Counted from the first letter of the stretch, positions 18,223 through 28,111 are shown. The stretch: DNA of 64,000 nucleotides from Geothrix sp. 21YS21S-4 (GCF_030845995.1 NZ_CP132719.1:1550001-1614000), one strand, 5' to 3'. Numbers and translations: made by a program. The notes: generated from the sequence alone by a model not told the origin.

Positions 18223-19722
18223 ATGACCCACCGCTCACGCCTCACCCTCACGGCCCTGACCCTCATCGCCGCTGGCGCCTTCGCCCCCGTGGCTCAGGCC
18301 TCCGGCTTCCAGCTTCGCGAGCAGAGCCCGAGCGCCCAGGGCAATGCTTTCGCGGGCATCAGCGCGGGAGGCAACGACATCAGCGCGCTGTTCTTCAACC
18401 CCGCGGTGATGACCCAGTACGACGGCCTCCAGTTCTCGGTGGGCGGCACGTACATCGGCCTCAGCGCCAAGTTCTCGGAGGGCTCCGCCAACCGCACGCC
18501 GGCCCTGGCGGGTCTCGGGTTCAACGTGGCTCCGGCCACCGGCGCCAGCCTGAGCCCCATCTCCGGCCCCGCCTCGCACGGGAACGCAGCCATCTCCGCC
18601 GTCCTGCCCGAATTCAACATCATGTACAGCGTCAGCAAGGACCTGAAGGTCGGCCTGTCCGTGAACGTGCCCTTTGGGCTTACCACTGAATACGACGCCA
18701 ACTGGATCGGCCGCTACCACGCCCTCAAGTCCGACCTGATGACCATCGACATCGCCCCCAGCCTGGCCTACCGCGTGAACGACCAGTTCTCCTTCGGCGT
18801 GGCCTTCGTGGCCCGCCGGGCCGACGCCGAGCTGACCAATGGCGTGGACTACGGGACGGCGCTGGCCCTGAAGGTGGGGCAGGGCCTGGCGGCAGCCGGC
18901 CTCTCCCCGGTCGCCCCCTCGCCCACCCAGAACAGCCCCGTGGCCAATGTCGCCATGGGGGCACCCAACGCCACCCTCGGCACCCCCGGGTACGCCATTC
19001 CCGGCGCCTGGGACGGAAAGGCGGGCCTGAAGGGCGACGGCTGGGGCTACGGCTGGAAGGCCGGCGCCACCTGGCAGCCCAACGCCGACTTCCGCCTGGG
19101 TGTCGCGTACAGCGCCGCAATGACCATGACCCTGAAGGGCGACGCCTCCTTCGAGTTTCCCTCGAACATTCCCCCCACGGACCTGGCTGCCCTGAACGCT
19201 GCGGGCCTCCACAACGGCCGGGGCGAGGCCGACCTGGCGCTTCCCGCCACGGCCTCCATCGGCGTCGACTGGAAGGTCACGCCCACCTTCTCGCTTCAGG
19301 GCGAGGTGGCCCAGAGCACCTGGTCCCGGTTCAAGGAACTGCGCGTGAAGTTCAATACGGGCGCGCCGGATTCCATCACCGACGAGAACTGGAAGGACAC
19401 CTGGTTCTACTCCCTGGGCGGCACCTGGAAGGTGAACCAGACCTGGACGCTCCGTGCCGGCGTGGCCTTCGACCAGGGCGCCGTGGATGAGACCCACCGC
19501 ACGCCCCGCATCCCCGACAACGACCGCAAGTGGGTCTCCGTGGGCGCCAGCTATACGCTCTCCAAGCGGACCGCCTTCGACGTGGGCTTCACGCACATCT
19601 TCGTGAGCGACGGCCGGGTCAACCTCTCCGCGGCGGGGGACAACACCACCCGCGGCAGCCTGAGCGGCATGATGAAGGCCGAGATCAACATCCTGGGCTT
19701 CCAGGTGCGCCACAGCTTCTGA
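18223..19722 (+). CDS. OmpP1/FadL/TodX-family outer-membrane transport protein
   Basis: A 499-residue outer-membrane beta-barrel expected to let long-chain fatty acids or other hydrophobic compounds cross. Signal peptide of about 25 residues ending VAQA-SGFQLREQSP. The mature N-terminus with the NAFAGISAGGNDISALFFNPA block is the FadL hatch region (the NPA motif is diagnostic), and it ends in a C-terminal Phe (QVRHSF), typical of barrel insertion signals. Start at ATG 18223, with AGGAG about 10 bases upstream; the ATG at 18214 meets a stop after two codons. A thiolase gene lies convergent just downstream. Confidence 0.92.
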   Translation: MTHRSRLTLTALTLIAAGAFAPVAQASGFQLREQSPSAQGNAFAGISAGGNDISALFFNPAVMTQYDGLQFSVGGTYIGLSAKFSEGSANRTPALAGLGFNVAPATGASLSPISGPASHGNAAISAVLPEFNIMYSVSKDLKVGLSVNVPFGLTTEYDANWIGRYHALKSDLMTIDIAPSLAYRVNDQFSFGVAFVARRADAELTNGVDYGTALALKVGQGLAAAGLSPVAPSPTQNSPVANVAMGAPNATLGTPGYAIPGAWDGKAGLKGDGWGYGWKAGATWQPNADFRLGVAYSAAMTMTLKGDASFEFPSNIPPTDLAALNAAGLHNGRGEADLALPATASIGVDWKVTPTFSLQGEVAQSTWSRFKELRVKFNTGAPDSITDENWKDTWFYSLGGTWKVNQTWTLRAGVAFDQGAVDETHRTPRIPDNDRKWVSVGASYTLSKRTAFDVGFTHIFVSDGRVNLSAAGDNTTRGSLSGMMKAEINILGFQVRHSF

Positions 19723-19740
19723 GTCGGCGCGACAGAAGAA

Positions 19741-19771
19741 AAGAAAGGGCCCGCCAAGCGGGCCCTTTCTT
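19741..19771. terminator. Bidirectional terminator between porin and thiolase
   Basis: A perfect 14-bp stem (19741-19754 with 19758-19771) and a CAA loop. The outer stem ends in AAGAAA/TTTCTT, giving a T-rich tail for both convergent transcripts. Confidence 0.85.
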
Positions 19772-19800
19772 CGTGATGATCCTTTTCTGCAAACGGATCG

Positions 19801-20973
19801 CTAGACCCGCTCCACCGCCATGGCGATGGCGTTTCCGCCGCCGAGGCACAGGGCGGCCACGCCGCGCTGCTTGCCGTGGCGCTCCAGGGCGTGGAGGAGG
19901 GTCGCCATCACCCGGGCGCCGCTCGCGCCGATGGGATGACCCAGCGCCACCGCTCCGCCGTGGACGTTCACCCGGCCCGCGGGCAGGTTCAGCTCCTGGA
20001 GGGTGGCGACCAGCTGCACCGCGAAGGCCTCGTTGATCTCCCACAGGTCCACGCTGTCCGCGGTCCAGCCGACCTTGGCCAGCAGCGTGCGGATGGCCTC
20101 CACGGGCGCCATCAGCACCCACTCCGGGTCGAGCCCGGCGGTGGCGGTGCCCAGGATCCGCGCCTGGATCGGCAGTCCGTGGGCCTTGGCGTAATCCTCG
20201 GTCGTCACCAGGGCCGCCGCCGCGCCGTCGTTGACGCTGGGGGCGTTCCCCGCGGTCACGGTGCCATCCTTCTTGAAGGCGGGGCGCAGCTTCGACAGGG
20301 ATTCCGGCGTGGAATCCGGCCGCGGGCCTTCGTCTTCGGATACCGTCACATCGCCCTTCTTCCCGGGCACGGCAATGGGCACGATCTCGGCCTGGAACGC
20401 GCCGGCGCGCATGGCTTCCACGGCTTTGCGGTGGCTTTCGGCGGCCCAGGCGTCCTGAGCCTCGCGGCCCACGCCGTACTTGGCGGCCACCAGCTCGCCG
20501 GTGTTCCCCATGTGCTGGTCCGTCATGGCGCACCACAGGCCGTCGAGGATCATCGCGTCCTTGGCCTCCGTATGGCCCATGCGGGCGCCCGCGCGCAGCT
20601 TGGGCAGGAGGTAGGGCGCATTGGACATGGATTCCATCCCGCCGGCCAGCACCACGTCGTGATCGCCCAGCCGCACGGCGTTGGCCGCCAGTTGGATGGC
20701 CTTCAGCCCGCTGCCGCAGACCTTGTTCACCGTGAGAGCCGACACGCTGGCGGGAAGCCCGCTGCGGAGGGCCGCCTGGCGGGCCGGAGCCTGGCCCACG
20801 CCCGCGCTGACCACATTCCCGAAGATGGCCTCCGTGGGCGCGGCGCCCGGCACGGCCGCCAACAGGGCCTTCGCCACCTGGGCCGCCAGCTCCGGCGCCG
20901 TCAGCGGGGCGAGGCCGCCCATGAACTTGCCGATGGGGCTGCGCAGGGATTTCAGGATCACGGCCTGGGACAT
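19801..20973 (-). CDS. Acetyl-CoA C-acetyltransferase (thiolase)
   Basis: 390 residues, the length of degradative/biosynthetic thiolases. Nucleophile Cys in [10 protein letters not shown], active-site His in [14 protein letters not shown], and second Cys in [11 protein letters not shown]. Condenses two acetyl-CoA or cleaves acetoacetyl-CoA. Sequence alone does not separate AtoB, PhaA and Thl roles. It is the last gene of a minus run with divIVA and yggT (34-base gap), but that may only be proximity. Start ATG at 20973. Confidence 0.95.
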   Translation of the reverse strand: MSQAVILKSLRSPIGKFMGGLAPLTAPELAAQVAKALLAAVPGAAPTEAIFGNVVSAGVGQAPARQAALRSGLPASVSALTVNKVCGSGLKAIQLAANAVRLGDHDVVLAGGMESMSNAPYLLPKLRAGARMGHTEAKDAMILDGLWCAMTDQHMGNTGELVAAKYGVGREAQDAWAAESHRKAVEAMRAGAFQAEIVPIAVPGKKGDVTVSEDEGPRPDSTPESLSKLRPAFKKDGTVTAGNAPSVNDGAAAALVTTEDYAKAHGLPIQARILGTATAGLDPEWVLMAPVEAIRTLLAKVGWTADSVDLWEINEAFAVQLVATLQELNLPAGRVNVHGGAVALGHPIGASGARVMATLLHALERHGKQRGVAALCLGGGNAIAMAVERV

Positions 20974-21007
20974 GGGGACTCCGGAAGGGGGCGGCTGGCG
21001 CGTGCGA

Positions 21008-21553
21008 TCACTCGTCGCCCGTGGGACGGCGGGGCGGGGTGGTCTCGTCCAGGGCTCCGAGATCGAGGTGCTCCAGGTTCAGCGTGGGCGCCGGAGCCAC
21101 GTACATGTCGGGCGCCTCCTCCTGGATGTGGCGGCGTGTCCGGTCCATCAGCGCCTCCAGCTCCCGGAAGTAGCGAATGCGCTCCATCTTTAGATTGCGG
21201 AGCTGGACCTCCAATTCCACCACGTGCTGCTGGGCTTCGCGGATGATCTCTTCCGCCTTGAACTGCGCCTCGCGGAGCATCAGTTCCTTTTCGCGGTTCG
21301 CGCCGTCCAGCACGTCCTCGCGGGTGCGCTGCGCCTGCAGCAGAGTCTCGCGGAAGATCCGGTCCTGGTCCTGGTACTGGCGGAGGCGCTCGCGGCTGTC
21401 GAGGATCTCCTCCTTCAGCTTCTGGTTCTCGGCGAGGACCTCTTCCCATTCCCCGGCGATCTCGTGGAGGAAGGTGCGGACTTCCGACTCCTCCAGCCCC
21501 CGGAAGACCTTCTCGAACTCGCGGCGCTGGATGTCGAGGGGAGTGTATTTCAT
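21008..21553 (-). CDS. DivIVA-domain coiled-coil protein
   Basis: 181 residues. The N-terminus ([18 protein letters not shown], then [13 protein letters not shown]) is the DivIVA/GpsB membrane-binding region with its EF-K-x-x-R-G turn. It is followed by a long coiled coil (residues about 40-145) and an acidic, proline-containing tail. DivIVA proteins mark negatively curved membrane and recruit division or pole factors. The partner yggT lies 8 bases upstream in the same operon, an arrangement also seen in Gram-positives. Start at ATG 21553. Confidence 0.9.
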   Translation of the reverse strand: MKYTPLDIQRREFEKVFRGLEESEVRTFLHEIAGEWEEVLAENQKLKEEILDSRERLRQYQDQDRIFRETLLQAQRTREDVLDGANREKELMLREAQFKAEEIIREAQQHVVELEVQLRNLKMERIRYFRELEALMDRTRRHIQEEAPDMYVAPAPTLNLEHLDLGALDETTPPRRPTGDE

Positions 21554-21561
21554 GGCGGACC

Positions 21562-21819
21562 TCAGGAGACCACGGCCTGGAGGAGGATCCTCCGGACCAG
21601 GCCCAGCAGCAGCACGGCGATGAGGATGTCGAGACTGAAGCCTCCGATCGGAGGCACGAGGGCGCGGATGGGGTGCAGGATCGGATCGGTGATCGCGTGC
21701 AGCAGGCGCATCCACCTGTTTCGCGGATCGATGGGGAACCACGACAGGATGGCCGCCGCCAACAGCAGGTAGATCAGGGCGTCGAGGGCGTAGTAGGCGA
21801 TGGTGAAGAGAAGGGGCAT
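21562..21819 (-). CDS. yggT: YggT family membrane protein
   Basis: 85 residues with two hydrophobic helices (about 5-25 and 62-82) and the family signature around WFPIDPRNRWMRLLHAITDP-ILHPIR. The exact function is not established; relatives sit in division gene clusters. It precedes the divIVA-like gene by 8 bases and is divergent from bshA. Confidence 0.9.
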   Translation of the reverse strand: MPLLFTIAYYALDALIYLLLAAAILSWFPIDPRNRWMRLLHAITDPILHPIRALVPPIGGFSLDILIAVLLLGLVRRILLQAVVS

Positions 21820-21869
21820 GGGCAGGATCCGGGGAACCCGTTCATGATAGCTGGGAGTGAGGCTCGTTC

Positions 21870-23024
21870 ATGCGCATCGGCATCTCCTGTTACAGCACCT
21901 TCGGCGGTTCCGGCGTCGTGGCCACGGAGGTCGGCAAGGCCCTGGCCGCCCGCGGCCACGAGATCCACTTCTTCAGCCCCAGCGTGCCGCCGCGGCTGGT
22001 GGGCTTCGAGGACCGCATCAATTTCCATGAAGTCCGGGCCAGCCCCTACCCGCTGTTCGAGGACGCGCCCTTTTCCATCGCCCTGGGCTCCAAGATCGCC
22101 GACGTGGCCGAGCACCACGGCCTGGAGATCATCCACGCCCACTACGCGATCCCCCACGCCATGGCCGCCCTGCTGGCCCGGATGGCGCTCGGGAACAACC
22201 TCAAGGTCGTGACCACCCTCCACGGGACGGACATCACGGTGGTGGGCAGCGATCCCAGCTACCTCTCCATGGTGAAGATGGCCATCCGCGAGAGCGACGG
22301 CGTCACCGCGGTCTCGGAGTACCTCCGCCAGGAGACCATCCGCCTGTTCGGCACGGAGCGGGTCATCGACGTCATCGGCAACTTCGTGGAGCCGCCGCGG
22401 AAGGGCTGCCCGGAGTGCCGCGGGTGGCTGGCGCCCAAAGCGGCCTTCGTGCTCACCCACATCTCGAACTTCCGCCCCGTCAAGCGGGTGATGGACGTCC
22501 TCAAAGTGTTCGAGCAGGTCCGGAAGGAAGTCCCCGCCCGCCTCGTGATGGTGGGCGACGGACCCGACCGCCTGGAAGCCGAGGCCTATTGCCGCGAGCG
22601 GGGCTTCGCCGCCGAAGTCCGGTTCACCGGCAAGCAGCTCGACATCGACACCGTCCTCGCCTGCACGGACCTGTTCCTGCTTCCGAGCGCCACCGAGAGC
22701 TTCGGCCTCGCCGCGCTGGAAGCCATGGGCCACGGCGTTCCCGTGGTCGCCAGCCGCGTGGGCGGGCTTCCCGAAGTGGTCCGCCACGGGGTGGACGGCT
22801 ACCTGGAATCCCTCGGCGACGTGGAGGCCATGGCCGCCGACGTCCTCACCCTCCTCCGCGACGAGCCCCTCCGCCGCGCCATGGGCGAGGCCGCCCGGGA
22901 GCGCGCCCTGGGCACCTTCGCCGAAGGTCCGGTCGTGGACCAGTACGAGGCCCTCTACCGGCGGGTGCTGGGATATGACGAAGCGGAGGTAGGCAGACCC
23001 GCAGGCGCGGAGCAGCACGCCTGA
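21870..23024 (+). CDS. bshA: BshA-type glycosyltransferase (bacillithiol synthesis)
   Basis: 384 residues, GT-B fold, GT4 family. The N-terminal [19 protein letters not shown], then HAHYAIPHA and [12 protein letters not shown], are signature blocks of N-acetyl-alpha-D-glucosaminyl L-malate synthase, which joins GlcNAc to L-malate as the first bacillithiol step. The C-terminal donor site has [17 protein letters not shown]. Start ATG at 21870. bshB and bshC are not in the window. Confidence 0.88.
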   Translation: MRIGISCYSTFGGSGVVATEVGKALAARGHEIHFFSPSVPPRLVGFEDRINFHEVRASPYPLFEDAPFSIALGSKIADVAEHHGLEIIHAHYAIPHAMAALLARMALGNNLKVVTTLHGTDITVVGSDPSYLSMVKMAIRESDGVTAVSEYLRQETIRLFGTERVIDVIGNFVEPPRKGCPECRGWLAPKAAFVLTHISNFRPVKRVMDVLKVFEQVRKEVPARLVMVGDGPDRLEAEAYCRERGFAAEVRFTGKQLDIDTVLACTDLFLLPSATESFGLAALEAMGHGVPVVASRVGGLPEVVRHGVDGYLESLGDVEAMAADVLTLLRDEPLRRAMGEAARERALGTFAEGPVVDQYEALYRRVLGYDEAEVGRPAGAEQHA

Positions 23025-23052
23025 AGCCTCTTTGCATTCAAAAGATTAAGGA

Positions 23053-23127
23053 TCACCACCAAGGCACCAAGAAAAGCTCTACGCACCGTGGATGCGGTTC
23101 TTGGTGCCCCTGGTGTCTTGGTGGTGA
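23053..23127. repeat. Long palindromic element downstream of bshA
   Basis: TCACCACCAAG (23053-23063) pairs exactly with 23117-23127, and GGCACCAAGAA (23064-23074 region) with TTCTTGGTGCC (23098-23108), leaving an 8-base bulge and a loop of about 24 bases. This resembles dispersed accaccaagg/ccttggtggt elements. It sits between the 3' ends of bshA and the araC-type gene and may also act as a terminator. Confidence 0.65.
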
Positions 23128-23179
23128 GAAAAAAACCTCGGCTCTTGGTCGCCCGTTGGAATGAAGCCCCAGGACGACC

Positions 23180-24106
23180 TCAATCCGGCGAATTCTCCCG
23201 GATGGCGGAGCCGCGGACGCGCTTCGGAGCGTGTCCCGTGGCCCGCTTGAAGGCGTGGCTGAACGCGCTTTCCGAGGTGTAGCCCAGGGCGTAGGCGATG
23301 GTCGAGATGGGCGAGTCGCCTTCCAGAAGGGAGCGCTTGGCGAGCCGCATGCGCCACTGGGTCAGGTAGGCGAGGGGGGGAATGCCCGCCGCCGTTTTGA
23401 ATCGCGTGGCGAAAGTCGTGCGGGACATCCCCGCGGCTTTGGCCAGTTCATCCAACTGCCAGGGACGGCCGGGTTCTCCGTGCATGAGCCGGAGGGCGGG
23501 GGCGAGCTGTTTGTCCGTGATCGCTCGGAGCCATCCGGCCGGGAAGCGGTCCGTTTCGGCGAGATGGGCGCGCAGGATGTGGATGAACAGCAGGTGGGCC
23601 AACTGCGCGGATGCGACGCCGGCGCCCGGCAGTTCGGCGGCCCGTTCCTGCACCAGCTGCGCGAGGAGCCAATGGGACATGGCCGCGTGGGTGGATCCGG
23701 CGCGGGCCAGCAGCAGGGGAGGGAGGACCGCCGTCAGCAGGTCGCCGCTGCCGGGGGCCAGCTCCACATGGCCGCCCAGCATCTGGAATTCATCCCCGCT
23801 CCCGAGGCTCGCCACGACACCGGGACAGTCCCGGAACACGGCCACCGCATCCAGGGGCTCCAGCTTCCGCTCGCTCGCCAGGGTGAAGGCGCGGGGCGCG
23901 GCCAGGAGGAAGACGTCCCCCGCTTCCAGGCGCTGATCCGGCTCGCCGTCCACGCACAGCCAGCAGCTTCCCTGCGCGATTCCGAAGAACTTGATCATGT
24001 CCGGCGGCGGGAACTGGATGGCCCAGGTGCCGCCGGCGTGAAGGGCGCCCGTGATGACCGACTGGGCGTTGGCCAGCCCGAGGATGTCCGAGAAGAGGTC
24101 CGCCAT
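23180..24106 (-). CDS. AraC-family regulator with cupin N-terminus
   Basis: 308 residues. The N-terminal half is a cupin-like ligand domain (QGSCWLCVDGEPDQRLEAGDVFLL), and the C-terminal ~100 residues hold two helix-turn-helix motifs (WQLDELAKAAGMSRTTFATRFK and ISTIAYALGYTSESAFSHAFKR). This subfamily often controls a neighbouring SDR or aldo/keto reductase, and both lie divergently here with 105 bases between starts. Likely autoregulated and activating the SDR-AKR pair; the inducer is unknown. Confidence 0.9.
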   Translation of the reverse strand: MADLFSDILGLANAQSVITGALHAGGTWAIQFPPPDMIKFFGIAQGSCWLCVDGEPDQRLEAGDVFLLAAPRAFTLASERKLEPLDAVAVFRDCPGVVASLGSGDEFQMLGGHVELAPGSGDLLTAVLPPLLLARAGSTHAAMSHWLLAQLVQERAAELPGAGVASAQLAHLLFIHILRAHLAETDRFPAGWLRAITDKQLAPALRLMHGEPGRPWQLDELAKAAGMSRTTFATRFKTAAGIPPLAYLTQWRMRLAKRSLLEGDSPISTIAYALGYTSESAFSHAFKRATGHAPKRVRGSAIRENSPD

Positions 24107-24211
24107 GTCCGAACGATCGCGCAGATATTACGCACTTACAAGCATTCGCCGTTCGGACCTCGAACCGTATCTTGGCTGCGGGATCGAGATCATCCCGAGG
24201 GAGCGCGACGC

Positions 24212-25198
24212 ATGCCGACCTTGCAACGACCCGTCGATTCGGGATTCGGAGCCACCACTACCGCGGAAGACCTCGTCCAGGGCCTGGACCTGTCGGGCAA
24301 GACCGTCCTCGTCACGGGCGGGTATTCCGGCATCGGCCTCGAGACCACCCGCGTCCTCAGCGGAGCCGGAGCCACCGTAGTCGTCCCGGCCCGCACGCCC
24401 GCCAAGGCCCGGGAGAACCTCGCGGGCCTGTCGCGGGTCGAGCTCGGCGAACTGGACCTCCAGGATCCGGCCTCCATTGACGCTTTCGCGGCCGGCTTCC
24501 TCGCCACCGGGCGGCCCCTCGACCTGCTGATCCTCAGCGCCGGCGTGATGGCCGCACCCCTCCTCTGGGACGGGCGCGGCTACGAGAGCCAGTTCTCGAC
24601 CAATCACCTGGGCCACTTCCAGCTCACGCTGCGGCTCATGCCCGCGCTGGTCCGGGCCGGCGGCGCCCGGGTGGTCGTCCTGTCCTCCCGCGGGCACCGG
24701 TATTCCGCGGTGGACTTCGAGGATCCCCATTTCGAACGCCGCGCCTACGAACGGTGGCAGGGCTACGGCCAGTCCAAGACCGCCAACGCCCTGTTCGCGC
24801 TGGGCCTGGACCGCCGGACGGCGGAGCGCGGCGTCCGGGCCTTTTCCGTCCACCCGGGCGGGATCCTGACCGACCTGGTGCGCCACCTGACGGACGAGGA
24901 CCTGGACCGTTTCAACTTCATGCGCCGCGCCGACGGCAAGGTGGTGCCCGATCCCGCCAAGCCCGCCTTCCCCCTCAAAACCGTCGGGCAGGGCGCTGCG
25001 ACCACCGTCTGGTGCGCCACCAGTCCCAAGCTGGCGGGCCTGGGCGGCGTCTACTGCGAGGATTGCGAGATCGCCGAGGTGGTTCCCGGGGACGTTTCGA
25101 CGCCCACCGGCGTGGCGCCCTGGGCCTGCGATCCGGATGCGGCCGAACGGCTGTGGGCCCTCAGCGAGCGCCTCACCGGCGCCCGGCTGGACCTGTAA
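24212..25198 (+). CDS. Short-chain dehydrogenase/reductase
   Basis: 328 residues. Rossmann NADP site TGGYSGIGLETTR, NNAG-equivalent LILSAGVMA, catalytic Ser in VLSSRGH, and YGQSK (Tyr-x-x-x-Lys). Length and the C-terminal extension resemble retinol-dehydrogenase/WW-oxidoreductase-like SDRs. The frame is open far upstream because of high GC; the ATG at 24212 gives the expected N-terminus and has GAGGGAG upstream. Substrate unknown. Partner of the downstream AKR under the divergent AraC regulator. Confidence 0.9.
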   Translation: MPTLQRPVDSGFGATTTAEDLVQGLDLSGKTVLVTGGYSGIGLETTRVLSGAGATVVVPARTPAKARENLAGLSRVELGELDLQDPASIDAFAAGFLATGRPLDLLILSAGVMAAPLLWDGRGYESQFSTNHLGHFQLTLRLMPALVRAGGARVVVLSSRGHRYSAVDFEDPHFERRAYERWQGYGQSKTANALFALGLDRRTAERGVRAFSVHPGGILTDLVRHLTDEDLDRFNFMRRADGKVVPDPAKPAFPLKTVGQGAATTVWCATSPKLAGLGGVYCEDCEIAEVVPGDVSTPTGVAPWACDPDAAERLWALSERLTGARLDL

Positions 25199-25247
25199 AC
25201 GCGAGTTTGTCCCGTTCCACTTCACCCCTTTCCCAAGGAGCCATCCC

Positions 25248-26336
25248 ATGCGACTCGACCACTACGTCACGCTCGGCCACTCCGGCCTTCGGGTCAGCCC
25301 GATGTGCCTCGGCGCCATGACCTTCGGCGAAGACCTCGGCTGGGGTTCGAGCGTGGAGGAATCCCAGCAGATCATGGACCGCTTCATCGATCTGGGCGGA
25401 AACTTCATCGACACCGCCAACTTCTACACCCGCAGCCACTCGGAAAAGATCATCGGCGACCACATCGGCCGCCATCCGGCGCGGCGGGATCGGCTGGTGA
25501 TCGCCACCAAGTTCAGCGGCAATCTCTATCCCGGCGATCCCAACGGCGGCGGCTCAGGCCGGAAATCCATCATCTCCGCCTGCGAGAACTCCCTGCGGCG
25601 CCTGCAGACCGGCTACATCGACCTGTACTGGCTGCACAACTGGGACGTGCATACCCCGATGGAAGAGACCATGGCGGCCCTCGACGCCCTGGTGCAGGCC
25701 GGAAAGGTGCGCTACATCGGCGTGTCGGACACCCCGGCGTGGAAGGTCGTCGAGGCCAACATGCTGGCCCGCTTCCGCGGCTGGTCCGCGTTCGTCGGCC
25801 TCCAGATCGAGTACTCGCTCCTGGAGCGGTCCGTGGAGCAGGACCTCGTGCCCATGGCTCTGGAATTCGGACTGGGCATCACCCCCTGGTCACCGCTCAA
25901 GAGCGGCGCCCTCAGCGGAAAGTACCGGCGCGACAAGTCCGGATTCGACACCCGCGACCGCAGCCAATTCCTCGACCCGTTCCTCAATGAGAGGACCTTC
26001 GCGCTCGTGGACGAGCTCGACGCCATCGCGAAGGCGCACGAAAGCACGGTGGCCCGCGTGGCCCTCGCCTGGGTCGTGGGCCGCCCCGGCGTGGCTTCCA
26101 CGATCATCGGCGCGCGGCGGCTTTCCCAGTTGGAAGACAACGTGGGCGCCCTGGATCTGAACCTGACGGCCGAAGAAGTCGCCCGCCTGAATGCGCTGAC
26201 CGCCCCGGCGTTCGGATTCCCCCAGAGCATGCAGCCGATGTTCCCCGCCATCCACAACGGCGGGACGACCGTGAACGGCCTCCACGCCCCGATTCCTGGA
26301 TTCGGCATTCCGGTCAAGGGTGAAGCCCCTTATTGA
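25248..26336 (+). CDS. Aldo/keto reductase
   Basis: 362 residues, TIM-barrel NADPH oxidoreductase. N-terminal YVTLGHSGLRVSPMCLGAMTFG. Catalytic tetrad residues: Asp in NFIDTANFY with Tyr, Lys in ATKFSG, His in WLHNWD. C-terminal cofactor motif SPLKSGALSGKY and STIIGARRLSQLEDN. This is the YajO/Tas-like class. Ribosome site AAGGAG 7 bases before ATG 25248. A stem-loop follows the stop. Confidence 0.93.
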   Translation: MRLDHYVTLGHSGLRVSPMCLGAMTFGEDLGWGSSVEESQQIMDRFIDLGGNFIDTANFYTRSHSEKIIGDHIGRHPARRDRLVIATKFSGNLYPGDPNGGGSGRKSIISACENSLRRLQTGYIDLYWLHNWDVHTPMEETMAALDALVQAGKVRYIGVSDTPAWKVVEANMLARFRGWSAFVGLQIEYSLLERSVEQDLVPMALEFGLGITPWSPLKSGALSGKYRRDKSGFDTRDRSQFLDPFLNERTFALVDELDAIAKAHESTVARVALAWVVGRPGVASTIIGARRLSQLEDNVGALDLNLTAEEVARLNALTAPAFGFPQSMQPMFPAIHNGGTTVNGLHAPIPGFGIPVKGEAPY

Positions 26337-26361
26337 AAAGAGTCCGCTCGTCCGAACCACG

Positions 26362-26389
26362 CCAAGCGCCGCCTCAACGCGGCGCTTGG
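26362..26389. terminator. Terminator after the aldo/keto reductase
   Basis: CCAAGCGCCGC (26362-26372) pairs with GCGGCGCTTGG (26379-26389) around a 6-base loop. It lies between the convergent AKR and the AT-rich island. Confidence 0.75.
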
Positions 26390-26426
26390 TGTTGAAGGCG
26401 CGGTCCGAGCACGAGAAAGATCCCGG

Positions 26427-27098
26427 CTACGATCTCGCAGGACTCTGACCGGAATTCGATAGGTGAGTCGATCTCCCAGGGACACGGCGAGCATCATTAC
26501 CCATCAAGCCATCATCAGATGCGGATGAGATGCGCTGCACGGGACATCGATCCTTTAAAAAGCGATTCCAATGGTCTATGTTGAATACTCTAGCCTCAAA
26601 TGGATTGGACCAACCACGAGGAGGTCCTTTTAGAAATCCGATGGCCTTAAGGCGATCAGACAACGTCGAAAGCAACTGCACATCTAAGGTTGGAATCTCA
26701 AGAAGGGCAAAATAAAAGAGTTTCTTCTGGGAAAGGCGTTCATCCATAACCCAGTAGATCAACGAGTCATGGAACTTTGGATACAGTTCCTCTTGAAAAA
26801 GAGAGTCAGATAGGAGCTTTACTTGAAAAGATGAGAGCTGAGCCTCTCGATGCTGAGATGGAATTTGAGTGGCCGATGGATCCTTGACTTCAATGAACCA
26901 AATTTCATCTTTCCATTCAACTACAAAATCTACCGTGTGAGAGAGGTTCGAAATATTTGGACAATTAGATAGGATCTCAGGGTAACGGGAGGCGGAACCT
27001 TTTCTCCGATCATCGATAGGGACCACACGTAGAGCCTTGGAGAAGTCAAAAAAAAGTTCGTTCTCCTGCCAATCTGGATTCAGAGAAGCAGCACTCAT
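26427..27098 (-). CDS. PD-(D/E)XK nuclease-like protein, partner of the AAA ATPase
   Basis: 223 residues, no family recognised by name. Residues 57-72 form the core of a restriction-endonuclease-like fold: Asp57 in TVDFVVEW, then Glu70-Val-Lys72 in WFIEVKD, that is D-x12-E-x-K on two hydrophobic strands, followed by AQLSSFQVK as the usual helix. The C-terminal ~30 residues are polar and probably disordered. Its ATG overlaps the ATPase TGA (27095-27098), so the two are co-translated. AT-rich compared with the surrounding chromosome and probably acquired. A defence-type effector is the inference. Confidence 0.6.
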   Translation of the reverse strand: MSAASLNPDWQENELFFDFSKALRVVPIDDRRKGSASRYPEILSNCPNISNLSHTVDFVVEWKDEIWFIEVKDPSATQIPSQHREAQLSSFQVKLLSDSLFQEELYPKFHDSLIYWVMDERLSQKKLFYFALLEIPTLDVQLLSTLSDRLKAIGFLKGPPRGWSNPFEARVFNIDHWNRFLKDRCPVQRISSASDDGLMGNDARRVPGRSTHLSNSGQSPARS

Positions 27099-28099
27099 GC
27101 TTTACCGCCCAATGCCCGTTTTAGTTCTTCGTCATAAATTCTTAAATATTCATCAGCGATAGCATTTGGTTGAATTTGGATATATTGATTAAAAGTATTA
27201 ATACTTACTTCTTGAGAGGTTTGCTTTCCTGTAAAGTAGAGAGCATAATAATTAATTTTGGTAGTCTTCTTACGGGCCAGTTCTAATTCTTTAAGAAATG
27301 CATAATTATGAGTAGCTACAAAAATTTGCGTCCCAAGAGCTTGGAGATCTACAAGGATTCTAGCCAGATGAGGCATCATTGAAGGATTCAAATTGGCCTC
27401 AGGTTCATCCCAGAAAAGCACGCTCTTATTGTAGAGTGCACCATTCTGAATGAGCTGCCATACGAGTGCTAACTTACGCATACCTTCTGCAACTAGAGGT
27501 ATTTCTAAACGACTATTTCGTTGTTTCAAAAAAAACTGTTCACCTTTTAGTTCTACAGTTCCCCTTACAGCCGCAGAAATGCTTTCGAGAATCGATTGTA
27601 ATTTTTGTGGCTTGATGCCTCGCGTCGGAGGCAAATACGCCAATTCAAGTATGTCGTAATAGATCTCCTCGAATTCTAGATCATATTTGTTATATAATGA
27701 TCGAAATCCAGGTGCAAAGGAAAGTGACTCCTTTACTGGAATGTAAACAGGCATTCCCTTGAATTGGGGAGGCTGCCCTTCAACTTTCCAATTTCTTTTA
27801 TTGCTAAATTTGATTTCAAATTCAGTTCCGTCCCAACTCGCTTTCACTGAACATTCTGAGCTCCCCTGAATGCGACGTACTAGCCGAGATACTTGTCTTT
27901 CTGAAGGTCGGAATACACTATTCAGTTTGCGTTCAATAGGTGTGCCCTTGTGCCCCGAAGCCATCAGGCAGTAGAGCAGTTTCATCAGATGTGTCTTTCC
28001 TGTGCCATTCACCCCAATAAGGGCGTTGATGCCAGGAGATAAATCCAGGGCAAGCTCATTGAAAACCGTGAAATTTTTCACTTCGAGTCGAGTGAACAT
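27095..28099 (-). CDS. AAA (ABC/SMC-like) ATPase of a candidate defence pair
   Basis: 334 residues. RLEVKNFTVFNELALDLSPGINALIGVNGTGKTHL carries the N-terminal strand and Walker A typical of the RecF/OLD-like AAA_15/AAA_21 ATPases. Walker B is SVLFWDEPEANLNP, and the D-loop/H-switch region is QIFVATHNYAFL. No TOPRIM domain is fused; the effector is the separate downstream gene. RBS AAGGAGG 7 bases before the ATG. Similar ATPases work with toxins or nucleases in PARIS, Septu and retron systems, but this exact pairing is not one I can name. Low GC, next to tRNA-Met. Confidence 0.75.
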   Translation of the reverse strand: MFTRLEVKNFTVFNELALDLSPGINALIGVNGTGKTHLMKLLYCLMASGHKGTPIERKLNSVFRPSERQVSRLVRRIQGSSECSVKASWDGTEFEIKFSNKRNWKVEGQPPQFKGMPVYIPVKESLSFAPGFRSLYNKYDLEFEEIYYDILELAYLPPTRGIKPQKLQSILESISAAVRGTVELKGEQFFLKQRNSRLEIPLVAEGMRKLALVWQLIQNGALYNKSVLFWDEPEANLNPSMMPHLARILVDLQALGTQIFVATHNYAFLKELELARKKTTKINYYALYFTGKQTSQEVSINTFNQYIQIQPNAIADEYLRIYDEELKRALGGKA

Positions 28100-28111
28100 C
28101 CGTCATCCTCC

